Below, piece by piece: positions 1-9,048 of a stretch of DNA of 64,000 bases. The position numbers and the translations under genes are program-made. Location of the stretch: NCBI RefSeq assembly GCF_001902295.1, contig NZ_CP018335.1:744001-808000 (forward strand). Reading direction: 5' to 3'. Within the stretch, counting starts at the first letter, position 1. Every line of letters starts with the position of its first letter. The DNA is from Clostridium kluyveri (GTDB lineage: Bacteria > Bacillota > Clostridia > Clostridiales > Clostridiaceae). A model generated the notes under the pieces. That model searched no databases and had not been told where the DNA came from. It saw only the letters and a program-made list of their open reading frames with translations.

Positions 1-34
1 ACTGTTCCTGCTTGCTCTGAAATTTCACAGGCGG

Positions 35-332
35 TTACCTCGGCTTTGCCGGACTTGCAATAATAACCGCAATATCGCCCTGCCTTATACCTTCGATACC
101 CGTAATATCAACCATCATTTGATCCATACAGATACGGCCAACAACAGGCGCTTTCTGCCCATTAATCAGAACATGACCGATACCGCAGGAAAGGCATCGC
201 AGGATATCGTCAGCGTATCCGATCGTCAGAACCGCAATTCTCATGTTATGAGGCGCTGTAAACGCAAGCCCATAGCCCACCGCTTCACCGGCAAAGAGGG
301 TCTTTACCGCGCTAATCCTCGCTTTTATAGAT
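35..332 (-). pseudogene. Alanine/serine racemase C-terminal fragment (VanT/Alr type)
   Basis: The translated minus strand carries conserved pieces of the C-terminal barrel of PLP alanine racemases: SIKARISAVKTL, GEAVGYGLAF, TIGYADD, GHVLINGQKAPVVGRICMDQ and MVDIT. The order and the RCLS..G..VLI spacing resemble the racemase domain of VanT-type membrane serine/alanine racemases more than house-keeping Alr. The PLP-lysine half is missing and the frame ends soon after MVDIT, so it cannot be active. Base composition is visibly more GC-rich than its surroundings, which suggests foreign origin. The homology stops near 332, where a plus-strand fragment of another gene begins; the apparent N-terminal extension of the open frame is only the antisense of that fragment. 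Confidence 0.75.
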
Positions 333-542
333 ACAAGTGCTTTTATTGTATCTAATGTTGCGATATGTGGCGATGTTAAAACTGATAGAAATACAAGGGT
401 CATGTATGGAGTTATAGTAATTGCTAAGGATGGTACTATAGAAATAGATGATAATTGTGTAGTATCAGAGAATGCTATTTTAAGGAGCACAGTTAAACAT
501 TCGTTGAATATTGGTAATTTTGTGACTTTGGAGAAAGACTAA
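333..542 (+). pseudogene. Gamma-carbonic-anhydrase-like (hexapeptide repeat) fragment
   Basis: The plus frame reads AFIVSNVAICGDV, TRVMYGVIVIAKDGTIEI, DNCVVSENAILRST and HSLNIGN, the first coils of a left-handed beta-helix as in YrdA/CaiE-type gamma-carbonic-anhydrase-like proteins. The family normally continues with a metal-binding His-containing coil after IGN-V-IG, but here the frame ends at a TAA. No start codon or ribosome site precedes it, since it abuts the racemase fragment on the other strand. It is a remnant joined to an unrelated remnant. The function of the parent family is uncertain and this piece is surely inactive. Confidence 0.6.
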
Positions 543-681
543 CTATTAAAAGTCAAGTGTTAAATTGATATTTTTGAATAAAATGCAAAAATGCATTTTA
601 AGTAAATCAGTACATTGAAAACTGCATGGCAAGTAGAGCATCTATACAGGTGCTCAAAAAATGAGTATTTAGAGTAAAGTA

Positions 682-1857
682 TTAAGCTGTTTTGATATAG
701 AGCTGCTTAGTCTTTTCTAAGTGATAGATTACCCTTACAAGTTTTTTTACAGCATGTGATATGGCAACATTATAATGTTTGCCTTCTGAGCGTTTCTTTT
801 CAAGATAAATAGCGAAAACAGAATCCCAGTGGCAGACATATTTTGTAGCATTATAAAGTGCATACCGTAGGTATTTAGAACCTCGTTTTTCCATGTGGGA
901 ATGTGAAGAATCTAATTGTCCTGATTGATATATAGAAGGCGAGAATCCAGCATAAGCAAGTATTTTATCAGAAGAATTAAATCTGCTGAAATCACCGATT
1001 TCAGCAATAATCATAGCACCCATACGATAGTTGATGCCAGGAATACTTAGGATTGGTGAGTTAATTTTGTCCATGATGGTTTTAATTTGAGATTCTATTT
1101 CATCAATTTCAGAATTAAGTTCATGAATTAATTTAATAGTATGTTTTAATTCTAGAGATTTAGCAGGCATAATAGAACCAATAGAGTTTTTTGCAGCTTC
1201 TCGAAAAGATACAGCAGTATTCTTACTATATCTACCTTTGGAAGATTTCTCTAGCAGATTAGTAAGTTTGGTCAAATGAACATTAGCGATCAGATAAGCT
1301 CCCGGATATTGAATTAAGAGGTTATAAACAGAAACCATATGAAGTGAAGGTAAAAGTTTTTCGAGTTCTGGGAAAAGTATATTTACCAGACGTGAAATAG
1401 AGGTTTTAAGTTTTGCACGCTCTTTAACTTTGTCAAAACGATAACGGGTTAGTAACTTCAATTCTTCATTGTGATAAGAGGCGTTTGAGTAGGACTTAAG
1501 GTTTACATCAGACATTAACATCATAGCAATGGTGTGGGCATCAACTTTATCCGTTTTCGTCTTTCTAAGGCTTAGACTTTTTCTGTAAAGATTAGTATGT
1601 AACGGATTGATAACAAAGGTGAGCAGACCTTTATCGAGGAGAAATCCCAGAATATTATAGCTGTAGTGTCCAGTAGCTTCGAGCCCTACTTTCACTTTAG
1701 TTAAGTCATCTGTGACAGATTCAATTCTTTGATAAAGATTGTCAAATCCTTCTTTATTGTTTGGAATAGTAAATACTTCGAATAGTACTTTTCCATCTGA
1801 GTTAGTAATAAAGTAGTCATGGTTATCCTTGGCAACATCAATTCCCACGTATATCAT
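682..1857 (-). CDS. IS110-family transposase (DEDD recombinase)
   Basis: 391 residues, the usual length for IS110 transposases. The N-terminal RuvC-like DEDD domain begins YVGIDVAKDNH and continues with GLEATGHYS and KTDKVDA; the C-terminal Tnp_20 domain has SIPGINYRMGAMIIAEIGD and AYAGFSPSIYQSG, which includes the conserved Ser region. The start is well placed, AAAGGAGT lying about 7 nt before the ATG. IS110 enzymes cut and join DNA without a DDE chemistry and without terminal inverted repeats, guided by a bridge RNA encoded in the element. The frame is intact. The non-coding segment likely to hold that RNA is upstream (1858-2110). Confidence 0.9.
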   Translation of the reverse strand: MIYVGIDVAKDNHDYFITNSDGKVLFEVFTIPNNKEGFDNLYQRIESVTDDLTKVKVGLEATGHYSYNILGFLLDKGLLTFVINPLHTNLYRKSLSLRKTKTDKVDAHTIAMMLMSDVNLKSYSNASYHNEELKLLTRYRFDKVKERAKLKTSISRLVNILFPELEKLLPSLHMVSVYNLLIQYPGAYLIANVHLTKLTNLLEKSSKGRYSKNTAVSFREAAKNSIGSIMPAKSLELKHTIKLIHELNSEIDEIESQIKTIMDKINSPILSIPGINYRMGAMIIAEIGDFSRFNSSDKILAYAGFSPSIYQSGQLDSSHSHMEKRGSKYLRYALYNATKYVCHWDSVFAIYLEKKRSEGKHYNVAISHAVKKLVRVIYHLEKTKQLYIKTA

Positions 1858-2110
1858 AAGTAATACTCCTTTAAATATATTTGATACTGTTTTAGAACCA
1901 CGGGTTCTCTCTGTGATTGTAACCTCGTTCTAAATAAACCGTCATGCGGTATCTAACTGATTAACAAATTTACAAAGAGACTGTGGTTAGAGCCTTTCTA
2001 TAACCATCAAGTGGTAGAATGATTAAACTAATCCACAGTATCTTAAAATAGTATAGCAAATGTCCTTGGAGAGGGACATAAATAACTACTACTTTATAAT
2101 ACGAGTATTC
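1858..2110 (-). ncRNA. Structured non-coding end of IS110 element, candidate bridge RNA
   Basis: About 250 nt between the IS110 start codon and the divergent second element hold no gene but have strong dyads on the minus strand: ATGTCC/GGACAT around a CTCTCCAA loop, GGTTATAG pairing with CTCTAACC, and an ACTGTGG..TTAG arm pairing with CTAACCACAGT. Group-IS110 elements encode their bridge RNA in this upstream position. That this region is the guide is inferred from position and structure only; the loops were not matched to a target. Confidence 0.45.
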
Positions 2111-2150
2111 CTGTAATAAAGAGTTTTAGACTTTGAATGAAATAAAAAAA

Positions 2151-2205
2151 CCTGATATAAATATATTGTGTCACTTGCAAGAAGACAACAACAATCTATA
2201 TCAGG
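2151..2205 (+). promoter_or_regulatory. Hairpin burying the transposase Shine-Dalgarno
   Basis: CCTGATATA (2151-2159) and TATATCAGG (2197-2205) are perfect inverted repeats. The 3' arm overlaps the AGGAGG ribosome site (2203-2208) of the IS110-type gene starting at 2217. Folding would limit translation, a known way for IS elements to silence read-through transcripts. Confidence 0.55.
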
Positions 2206-2216
2206 AGGAAAACAAT

Positions 2217-3470
2217 ATGAATAATCGAATTATAGTTCCTAACACATTAATATTAGGGATAGACATAGCAAAGGAAAATCACTATGGTCAATTTGTAGTA
2301 AATGGTGAATATATAAAAAAGCCGTTCCTTATAAAGAATACCAGAGAATCTTTCGAATGTCTATTAGATTCAATCAGACAATTAAAGGCGAAATATAACT
2401 TAGATTATGTATTAGTAGGAATGGAGCCAACAGGTCACTATTGGAAGAATCTTGCTTACTACTTAAAAAGTCAAGGGATAGAGCTATGCTTGGTCAATCC
2501 ATATCATGTTAATAAAATTAAGGAGCTTGAAGATAATAGTCCAACTAAGAATGACAAAAAAGATGCCAAGATTATTTCTAAACTTATATATCAAGGTCAA
2601 TACCTAAACTGCATGTTTGAGGAAGAACTCTACGTAAATCTTCGATTATGCAGCAACAATAGGCAAGAGCTAAAAAAACAGTTTATCTCAGAAAAAGTAA
2701 GACTAATAGCGCTATTAGATGAATACTTTCCAGAATTTAAAAAGATGTTTTCAGATATCTTAGGAAAGTCCGCTTTATGTATACTGAAAACATGTCCTTT
2801 CCCACAAGATATAGTGAATATAGGAGTTTCTGAGCTTACTCAAAAGCTTCTAGATGCTACACATAATCGTGTTGGATTTAAGAAAGCAGAGCTGGTTTTT
2901 AATGCAGCTAAAACTTCAATAGGAGTGCCTGTAGGGCTTGAAGGGGCCAGATATAGATTAAGGCTTATTTTAAGGCAATTAGAAGCTTTACAAAAGGAAC
3001 TAGATGATGTGGAAAAGCTCATGGAAGAATATCTTTTGCAGACAGGTTATTCAGAATATTTACTTAGCATAAAAGGTGTAGGCATAGTAACAGCTGCGGG
3101 TTTTCTAGCTGAAATTGGAGACATATCAAAATATGACAGCTATAAGCAAATACAGAAAGTGGCAGGACTTAACTTGAAAGAAACCAGCTCTGGCATGAAA
3201 AAAGGTAAAACTAAAATTAGTAAAAGAGGTCGTTCAAATTTAAGAAATATTCTATATCAGGCAGCAACTGTTATGGTAGCTAAGAATGCTGCATTTAAAG
3301 AAATATATACCCATTTAACGAAAAGACAGGAAAATCAATTAACCGGAAAACAAGCAATAGTTGCACTAAGTGTAAGACTTATAAAAGTTATGTACACTTT
3401 ATGCAAGAAAAAAACAACATATACACATGACAAAGTTCATGGGTTGACAAGTTATCAACAAGCAGCTTAA
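2217..3470 (+). CDS. IS110-family transposase, IS1111-like arrangement
   Basis: 417 residues from the ATG at 2217, chosen because AGGAGG lies 8 nt upstream; an in-frame ATG at 2133 has no ribosome site. DEDD domain motifs: LGIDIAKENHY, GMEPTGHYWKN and KNDKKDAKIIS. C-terminal Tnp_20 motifs: SIKGVGIVTAAGFLAEIGD, KVAGLNLKETSSG and SKRGRSNLR. It is only distantly similar to the neighbouring 391-residue transposase and is transcribed away from it. The frame is intact. The long non-coding stretch lies downstream, as in IS1111-group elements, whose guide RNA (seekRNA/bridge RNA) is encoded after the gene. Confidence 0.88.
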   Translation: MNNRIIVPNTLILGIDIAKENHYGQFVVNGEYIKKPFLIKNTRESFECLLDSIRQLKAKYNLDYVLVGMEPTGHYWKNLAYYLKSQGIELCLVNPYHVNKIKELEDNSPTKNDKKDAKIISKLIYQGQYLNCMFEEELYVNLRLCSNNRQELKKQFISEKVRLIALLDEYFPEFKKMFSDILGKSALCILKTCPFPQDIVNIGVSELTQKLLDATHNRVGFKKAELVFNAAKTSIGVPVGLEGARYRLRLILRQLEALQKELDDVEKLMEEYLLQTGYSEYLLSIKGVGIVTAAGFLAEIGDISKYDSYKQIQKVAGLNLKETSSGMKKGKTKISKRGRSNLRNILYQAATVMVAKNAAFKEIYTHLTKRQENQLTGKQAIVALSVRLIKVMYTLCKKKTTYTHDKVHGLTSYQQAA

Positions 3471-3770
3471 TTTAATATATGCATAGGTATATTGAAATTT
3501 ATAGTTCTTTGAAAAGAGTAAGGTAAAGCGCGTTCAAACCCCCATAAGGGCTTAATTGACCCAGTATACGAGGATTAATGCTAGCACCTGCTCTAAAATG
3601 CAGAACGAAGGAATGTAGAGACATAGATATGTACTCCGTGAGACATGGTAGGGTAAGCATTAGAGCTATATAGGTGTGTTTCCTTCAAAATATTGGAATA
3701 TCACTTACACTCTTATGCACACGTTCAACCTTCTCCATCCAGTATTACCTATATATTCAATATACTCACA
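3471..3770 (+). ncRNA. 3' non-coding end of IS110/IS1111 element, candidate guide RNA
   Basis: About 300 nt with no reading frame and unusually GC-rich patches, including an ACCCCCATAAGGGC hairpin, a GCACCTGCTC..GCAG dyad and a GTGTTTCCTTC..GAAGGAA complementarity. The position after the transposase fits the guide-RNA segment of IS1111-group elements. The right end of the element was not located. Confidence 0.4.
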
Positions 3771-3859
3771 TATTTAAATTTAACCACTTGTTTATAAATA
3801 ATGAAATTCTATGAAAATAGAAGTAAATAAAAGATAAATTAAAATTTATTGAGGTAGGA

Positions 3860-4661
3860 ATGATTATAAAAATGAATAAGTCAAAAATAGAAAAAGTAAA
3901 TTTTTATAGCGATATACTTGGTAAAGAGATGTCAATGTTGGTATATTTACCTGAATGCTATAATAGTTCAACTCCTATGCCTGTATTATACTTTCTACAT
4001 GGGAGAAGTGGGAATGAAAATATAATGTTTGAAATGGATATAAACACCAAAGCTGATGGAATGATAAAAGATGAGGGAATTAAACCTATGATAATTGCAT
4101 GTCCAAGAATTGAAAACAGCCGAGGATTGAATTCATCCTTAATCTGTAAAGAGGTGTCTGAACTTGGAGATAATAATAGAATCATAAATGTAGGAATGTA
4201 TGAAGATTACTTTATAAAAGAGATAATACTTTTAACAGATAAAACTTTTAATACTATAAAAGATAGGAAAGGAAGGTATATAGGAGGGGCATCTGCCGGT
4301 GGTTATGCAGCTCTTCACAATGCATTTCGGCATCAGAATATGTTTTTAAAGGTAGGAGGGCATATGCCTGCTTTAGAACTTCAACTTGAAGATGAAGACA
4401 AACCATATTTCAAAAATATGGATATATGGCAAAAATATGATCCAATACATATTGCAAGAAACAATAATATTTCTTCTGATATTGATATATCTTGATGCTG
4501 GAGATAAGGATGAAGGGAGATTTTATGAAGGCTGTTCAATTTTACATAAAATATTGGAAGAAAAAGGTGTAAATTCTCAAAATCATATATTCCCGGGTAA
4601 TCACAGTGCTGAATATATACAGTCAAATATTGAAAAATATCTAAAATTTTATGGAGGTTAA
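3860..4661 (+). pseudogene. Frameshifted esterase (esterase D / enterochelin-esterase-like fold)
   Basis: Alpha/beta-hydrolase of the putative-esterase family (PF00756). The first part has LPVLYFLHG-like PVLYFLHGRSG, and the nucleophile elbow is GGASAGGYAA. The catalytic acid (YLDAGDKDEG) and His (FPGNHSAEYI) sit in another frame, so all three catalytic elements exist but are split by a frameshift near 4480-4490. The joined product would be about 265 residues, normal for the family, with no signal peptide. A decent GAGGTAGGA site precedes the start. It lies just after the IS110 element and before a uppS remnant. It is probably a recent pseudogene; a sequencing error at the shift cannot be excluded. 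Confidence 0.7.
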
Positions 4662-4740
4662 TATATTATGAACAGACCTTGTGTATTTATACAGACAAAA
4701 CTGATAATTAATAACTATTAAAGAAAGGAAGTCAGAAAAA

Positions 4741-4925
4741 GTGAATAATCCAGCTAAAGATTTGTTAGATGATAACAGAGTTAAAATATCAAAGCATATT
4801 GCTATAATTTGTGATGGAAATGGTAGATGGGCTAAAAAGAAAGGCTTGCCTCGAACTTTTGGCCAGATTTTAAATACGATCATTTGAAAAACGCAATTAA
4901 ATACTACAATGAAATAGACTTGTAA
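4741..4925 (+). pseudogene. uppS (cis-prenyl diphosphate synthase) remnant, internal deletion
   Basis: A GTG start follows GAAAGGAAG and leads into ISKHIAIICDGNGRWAKKKGLP, the diagnostic N-terminal DGNGRWA motif of undecaprenyl diphosphate synthase (usually about 250 residues). Directly after TFG the frame shifts and continues as PDFKYDHLKNAIKYYNEID, which looks like the family C-terminus (PDF, then an amphipathic helix). So both ends remain and about 180 central residues are gone. It cannot make the lipid carrier; a functional uppS must be elsewhere. The C-terminal assignment is less certain than the N-terminal one. Confidence 0.65.
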
Positions 4926-4990
4926 ATTTCTTAAACTTATGTATTTAATAAAAATTATGGTTTTAAGTAGAGACGGAACAGCTATTAAAT

Positions 4991-6114
4991 AACCTGAGTT
5001 CGAAAATAAAAAAAGTATTTATAGATATAAAAAATCCCATCAAAATGTTTTATTATATAAATACAGAGAAAAAACAAAACAAAAGGATGGGATTTTATGC
5101 AAAATTTATTATTTGAAGTATTTTACGATGTTGATAACTATTGTATAGCTTTTGAAGAATACTGCCGGAGCCATTTTATAGAGGAAAACAACTGTAGTCA
5201 TTTTTCAATAATAAAAAGTAGAAACTTATCGCTTAGTGAAGTCATGACAATAATCATATACTTTCACTTATCAGCCTACAGAAATTTCAAAGCCTATTAT
5301 ATAAAGTATGTATCAACTGTTCTAAGACCCTATTTCCCTGAGCTTGTAAGCTATAACAGGTTTGTAGAACTAATGCAGGAAACATTGCTTCCACTACTAT
5401 TATACATGAGAAAATTTAGAATTGGCAAGTGTACAGGAATTTCTTTCATTGATTCCACCACTTTAGATGTATGCCATAACAGGAGAATCCATTCCCACAA
5501 GGTTTTCAAGGGAATTGCAGAAAGGGGAAAGAGTTCAACAGGATGATTTTATGGCTTCAAACTTCATCTTGTCATAAATGACAAGGGTGAAATTCTTTCT
5601 TTCTATCTGACACCTGGGAATGTGGATGACAGGAATATAGAGGTTATAGAACAACTCTCAAAAGAACTCTACGGAAAATTATTTGGGGACAAAGGTTATT
5701 TGTCCAAGAAAATATCAGATATACTGTATTCCAAGGGGGTACAGCTCATAACAAAACTAAAAAGGAATATGAAAAACAAGTTAATGTGTATGGAAGACAA
5801 AATTATTCTTAGGAAAAGAGCTGTTATAGAGAACGTAAACGATCATTTGAAGAATGTATGTCAAATAGAGCATAGCCGTCATAGAAGCCTTACCAACTTT
5901 ATGGTAAATATAGTTTCTGGACTAGCAGCATATAGTTTTCTTCCTAAAAAACCTTCCTTGAAATTGGACAAACATCTTCATTTAGCTTAATCACAATATT
6001 GCTTTAAATGTGAATAAATGTTAAATAATTTCTTCATTTGTAGTTAAATTATTTTTTGCATTTTCTATATCTATATTTATACAAAATTGTAGTTTATTTT
6101 TTCGAACTCAGGTT
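4991..6114 (+). mobile_element. IS982-family insertion sequence
   Basis: Terminal inverted repeats start AACCTGAGTTCGAAAA at 4991 and end CGAACTCAGGTT at 6114. They are flanked by AAAT on both sides (4987-4990 and 6115-6118), a likely short target duplication. Length is 1,124 bp with one transposase gene. The element sits in non-coding sequence: removing it and one AAAT leaves a stop codon in the local frame. Confidence 0.85.
5097..5990 (+). pseudogene. IS982 transposase with one in-frame TGA
   Basis: One continuous 297-codon frame is interrupted only by TGA at 5544-5546. The residues around it, KSSTG-stop-FYGFKLH, match the IS982 family, where a Trp (TGG) is expected, so this is a single point nonsense change. 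Catalytic DDE elements are present: FIDSTTLDV, FGDKGYL and RAVIENVNDHLK. The C-terminus is normal (RSLTNFMVN..GLAAYSF). The start ATG follows AAAGGATGGG. The element should be inactive unless the stop is read through, but its ends look intact and could be moved by a related enzyme. Confidence 0.85.
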
Positions 6115-6118
6115 AAAT

Positions 6119-6845
6119 AGTATTTATAGAAGCAATACGCCCCGTATCTTCAATTATAAGTATAAGCAAATGTGAAAAAGCACAGCTAAAATTTGAGGAG
6201 GGTACCTCTTATCACACACGCTTTAAGAACATAATAAAAGCGATGTATATTTCAAAATCATTAATAACAAATGAAATCAGTAAAAGAGGTTAATTTTCAG
6301 AACAATACTTATGTTACAAGTGTTAGAAACTACGAACTAACGATTATTTATATAATGTTAGGTAAAAAGGAATTTGAAAGTGAGAAAATGTTTTTAGGAT
6401 AATTCGTCAGGAACCTTCTTATATTTCACTAGAGTAGATGAAAGCCGGGTTTTCAACATGAAACTTTTCTTAAAAGGCGGCCTTTGTGGAATTAGGTCGC
6501 TTTTATAGGATTATCATAAATGCAACTAATAGAGTGTAGAGTAAAGTTGATTCTTATTAGAAGAAGTAAATAAAAGCATGTACTCTATATAGAGTTCTGT
6601 AGATTTATTTGCAACTGAAAATGTATTTGTCATCATGAGAAAAGGTATCAATAATGTAGTATGAAACGACATACTGGATTACTTAATAAAACAATCCTTT
6701 TTTCAATAGTACTTATGCCAGCTATGTAGTGATTATTTAACTTTTATTTCTATTTTTGTTAGATATGTTAAAATAAGAACCCTAGTGGTTCTAATAAATA
6801 GTTATAAGATATTGCTAGTTTACGAAAGTTATAATTGTCAGAAGG
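6119..6845. other. Gene-free stretch between IS982 and the AraC gene
   Basis: About 730 nt with stops in all frames and no recognisable gene. It holds a terminator-like hairpin (listed separately) and AT-rich sequence before the AraC regulator. Nothing else is supported. Confidence 0.5.
6472..6506 (+). terminator. Terminator-like hairpin
   Basis: AAAGGCGGCC pairs with GGTCGCTTT across a TTTGTGGAATTA loop and is followed by TTTTAT. No intact gene precedes it, so it is probably an orphan of a deleted gene. Confidence 0.45.
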
Positions 6846-6899
6846 ATGAGAATCATTACATTAGGTGTTCTAATCTCTAATTTGATCTTTGATTCTCAT
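6846..6899 (+). promoter_or_regulatory. Inverted repeat before the AraC gene, possible operator (Fur-box-like left half)
   Basis: ATGAGAATCA (6846-6855) and TGATTCTCAT (6890-6899) are perfect inverted repeats directly before the regulator start. The left arm extends to TGAGAATCATTACA, which matches 11 of 15 positions of the Bacillus-type Fur core TGATAATCATTATCA. It could be an autoregulatory operator or an iron box; the sequence alone does not decide. Confidence 0.35.
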
Positions 6900-6909
6900 G
6901 GAGGATATT

Positions 6910-7740
6910 ATGAATATAAACAACTTATTTTTTCATCTTCACTACTGCAATTGTAGGCAGCCAGGTGGAGTATTAAAATATTCAAGTAAAATTAATAGAA
7001 CATTGCAGCATTATGAACTTTTTTTAGTTACCGGGGGTAAGGGACATATTAGTGTTCCACATAAAAGCTATCAGCTTAAGGAAGGCACTTTGTTATATCT
7101 TTGTCCAAATGTTCAATACTCCATAGATATAGATTCTGTGGAGCCTATTTGCTTTTTTTCAGTACATTTCAGTTATGCAATTGTGGGCTTTGATAATGAT
7201 AAATGGGATATTACAGATGAAGTTGATACTTTGCCATTAGATCTTGTGCAAAGTTTAAAAGACTATTATCTGGTTAATAATATTTCTAGAAAGTTAGTGG
7301 AAAATTGGATGGCAAAACTACCGAATTATGAGTTCACAGCGAAAACTTTATTTCAGGAATTATTATTTGAGATCTTTCAAAATATAAAAAATAATAACAA
7401 TAATTATTCAGCCTCCTTAAAGGTTGATAAAGTAATTGAGTATATGCTCCATAATATAAATAATAAAATTACTTTGACGGAATTATCTGAAATGGTGTGC
7501 TTGTCTCCTGCATATTTATCCAGAGTTTTTAAAGAAACTACCGGATATTCTGTGATAGAGTTTTTTAATAAGATAAAAGTTGATAAAGCCAAAGAGCTAA
7601 TTATAGATGGTGATAAAAAAATAAAAGAAGTAGCTAAAATACTTGGCTTCACTGATGAATTTTACTTTAGCAGGAGTTTTGAAAAAATTGAGGGCATAAG
7701 TCCCTTAGAATTTTATCACAAAAATGTCCATGGATATTAA
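6910..7740 (+). CDS. AraC-family transcriptional regulator with cupin sensor domain
   Basis: 276 residues from the ATG at 6910, which has GGAGG 5 nt upstream; in-frame TTG and ATG codons at 6889 and 6898 overlap that site. Residues about 15-140 form the AraC-type cupin (FLVTGGKGHISVPHKSYQLKEGTLLYLCPN). Residues about 175-272 form two helix-turn-helix units with the family signatures ITLTELSEMVCLSPAYLSRVF and VAKILGFTDEFYFSRSF, ending in GISPLEFY. It is followed by a broken MFS exporter, so the pair probably once formed a regulator-transporter unit responding to a small ligand. The ligand is unknown. The frame is intact. Confidence 0.9.
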   Translation: MNINNLFFHLHYCNCRQPGGVLKYSSKINRTLQHYELFLVTGGKGHISVPHKSYQLKEGTLLYLCPNVQYSIDIDSVEPICFFSVHFSYAIVGFDNDKWDITDEVDTLPLDLVQSLKDYYLVNNISRKLVENWMAKLPNYEFTAKTLFQELLFEIFQNIKNNNNNYSASLKVDKVIEYMLHNINNKITLTELSEMVCLSPAYLSRVFKETTGYSVIEFFNKIKVDKAKELIIDGDKKIKEVAKILGFTDEFYFSRSFEKIEGISPLEFYHKNVHGY

Positions 7741-7811
7741 AATCCTGCATGGAACAAAGGCATTTTCATGATTATAATTAGGACATAATTATATATCATG
7801 GAGGTAAAAGT

Positions 7812-8384
7812 ATGAATGAGGGTATGGAAAAGAAATTTAATAGTATGTTGGTTTGGAATGTTTGTATCGAGCATTGGAATGAGTCAGATTGCTCCTGTAT
7901 TACCGCTTTATATAAAACATCTTGGAATTACTAACTCAGCTACAATTGCACAGTTATCTCAGCTTCGGGACTCGCAAATATAATTGCTGCTCCGAGACTT
8001 GGGAAACTATCAGATAGAATTGGAGTACAGAAAGTTATGCTCATAGCCCTTATTGTGGCAGGATTAGATTTCATACCACAAGCTTTTGTAAGAAACTCTC
8101 GGAAGTTAATGGGGCTTCGATTTATATTAGGGTTAACCAGTGCATGGCTTATACCTTCTGTAAATATACTTATTAAGAAAATTACACCAAGTGAAATCAC
8201 AGGTAAGGTTATTGGTCTTAACATGTCGGCAAGTTATTTAGGCATATTTGGAGGCTGTGTTTTAGGTGGACAAGTAGCAGCCTGGTTTGGCATCAGATAT
8301 ATATTTTTTATTACAAGTGCATTATTACTGGTAAATGCTATGCTAGTTTATTTTAAGATTTATAAGGTAATGAACACTAGATAG
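7812..8384 (+). pseudogene. MFS multidrug transporter, frameshifted and internally deleted
   Basis: Three frames carry one MFS protein. After MEKK the frame shifts to NLIVCWFGMFVSSIGMSQIAPVLP (TM1). A second shift leads to LANIIAAPRLGKLSDRIG, which is the motif-A loop of the second half of the family, then GLRFILGLTSAWLIPS, ITPSEITGKVIG and AAWFGIRYIFFITSALLLV to a normal C-terminus. About 190 residues remain of some 400: TM1 is fused to the C-terminal half, so TM2-TM6 are lost. GGAGG before the ATG survives. It is not functional. Position after an AraC regulator suggests it was the regulator's target. Confidence 0.8.
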
Positions 8385-8403
8385 GATAAGGAGGATAATT
8401 TAA

Positions 8404-9048
8404 ATGAAGATTAAATGGTATGGTCAATCATGTTTTATGATAACATCTAAAAATGGAACTAAAATATTAACAGATCCTTATAAAAAAATGTTGGGGTATA
8501 AATTGCCTGAAATTGAAGCAAATATAGTATCTACAAGTCATAATCATGGTGATCATAATAATATAAAGGCAGTCAAAGGCAATTTTATGCATATAAATGA
8601 GATAGGTGGATTTTCGAAAGATGGGATTGAGATAAAGGGTGTACAGACATTTCATGATAAAGTTTCAGGAGCTAAGAGAGGCAAAAATACCATATATAAC
8701 TTTAAAGTTGACGGAATAAATGTTTGTCATTGTGGGGATCTTGGACATACTCTGGATTCTAATCTCGTGAAAGAAATAGGCAATGTAGACATACTACTAC
8801 TTCCTGTTGGTGGGAGGGCTACAACAGATGCTATTGATGCAGTTAATGTAATGAAGCAGTTAAACCCTATAGTGGTTATACCTATGCACTACAGAACGAA
8901 AGCATTAGGGATATTTGGATTCTTGTTTGCCAAGGTTGATAAATTTATATCAGCTTCAGAGCTGAAAGTAAAGGAGCATGATGTACTGGAATTAAACCAA
9001 GGGAATATTAATGATTATTCTGGGATTGTTGTTCTTAAATATGATTAA
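8404..9048 (+). CDS. MBL-fold metal-dependent hydrolase, UlaG-like
   Basis: 214 residues, family length. The ATG at 8404 follows AAGGAGG. It begins MKIKWYGQSCFMI, typical of PF13483 beta-lactamase-like proteins. The metal motif is SHNHGDHNN (HxHxDH), followed by TFHD, VCHCGDLGH and VIPMHYRTKA, which supply the remaining His/Asp ligands. Members are lactonases, phosphodiesterases or RNases of unclear substrate; the cytoplasm is likely since there is no signal peptide. It follows the dead MFS gene by 20 nt and may once have shared its transcript. The frame is intact. Confidence 0.85.
   Translation: MKIKWYGQSCFMITSKNGTKILTDPYKKMLGYKLPEIEANIVSTSHNHGDHNNIKAVKGNFMHINEIGGFSKDGIEIKGVQTFHDKVSGAKRGKNTIYNFKVDGINVCHCGDLGHTLDSNLVKEIGNVDILLLPVGGRATTDAIDAVNVMKQLNPIVVIPMHYRTKALGIFGFLFAKVDKFISASELKVKEHDVLELNQGNINDYSGIVVLKYD

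Noticed and set aside
119..355. Plus-strand frame over the racemase fragment
   Set aside because: Antisense shadow of a frame with clear racemase motifs.
5544..5546. TGA in the IS982 transposase as selenocysteine or programmed read-through
   Set aside because: The family has Trp here and no SECIS-like hairpin or other signal follows; a point mutation is simpler.
4957..6293. Possible host gene interrupted by IS982
   Set aside because: Removing the element and one AAAT copy leaves a TAG in the joined frame, so no single gene spans the insertion.
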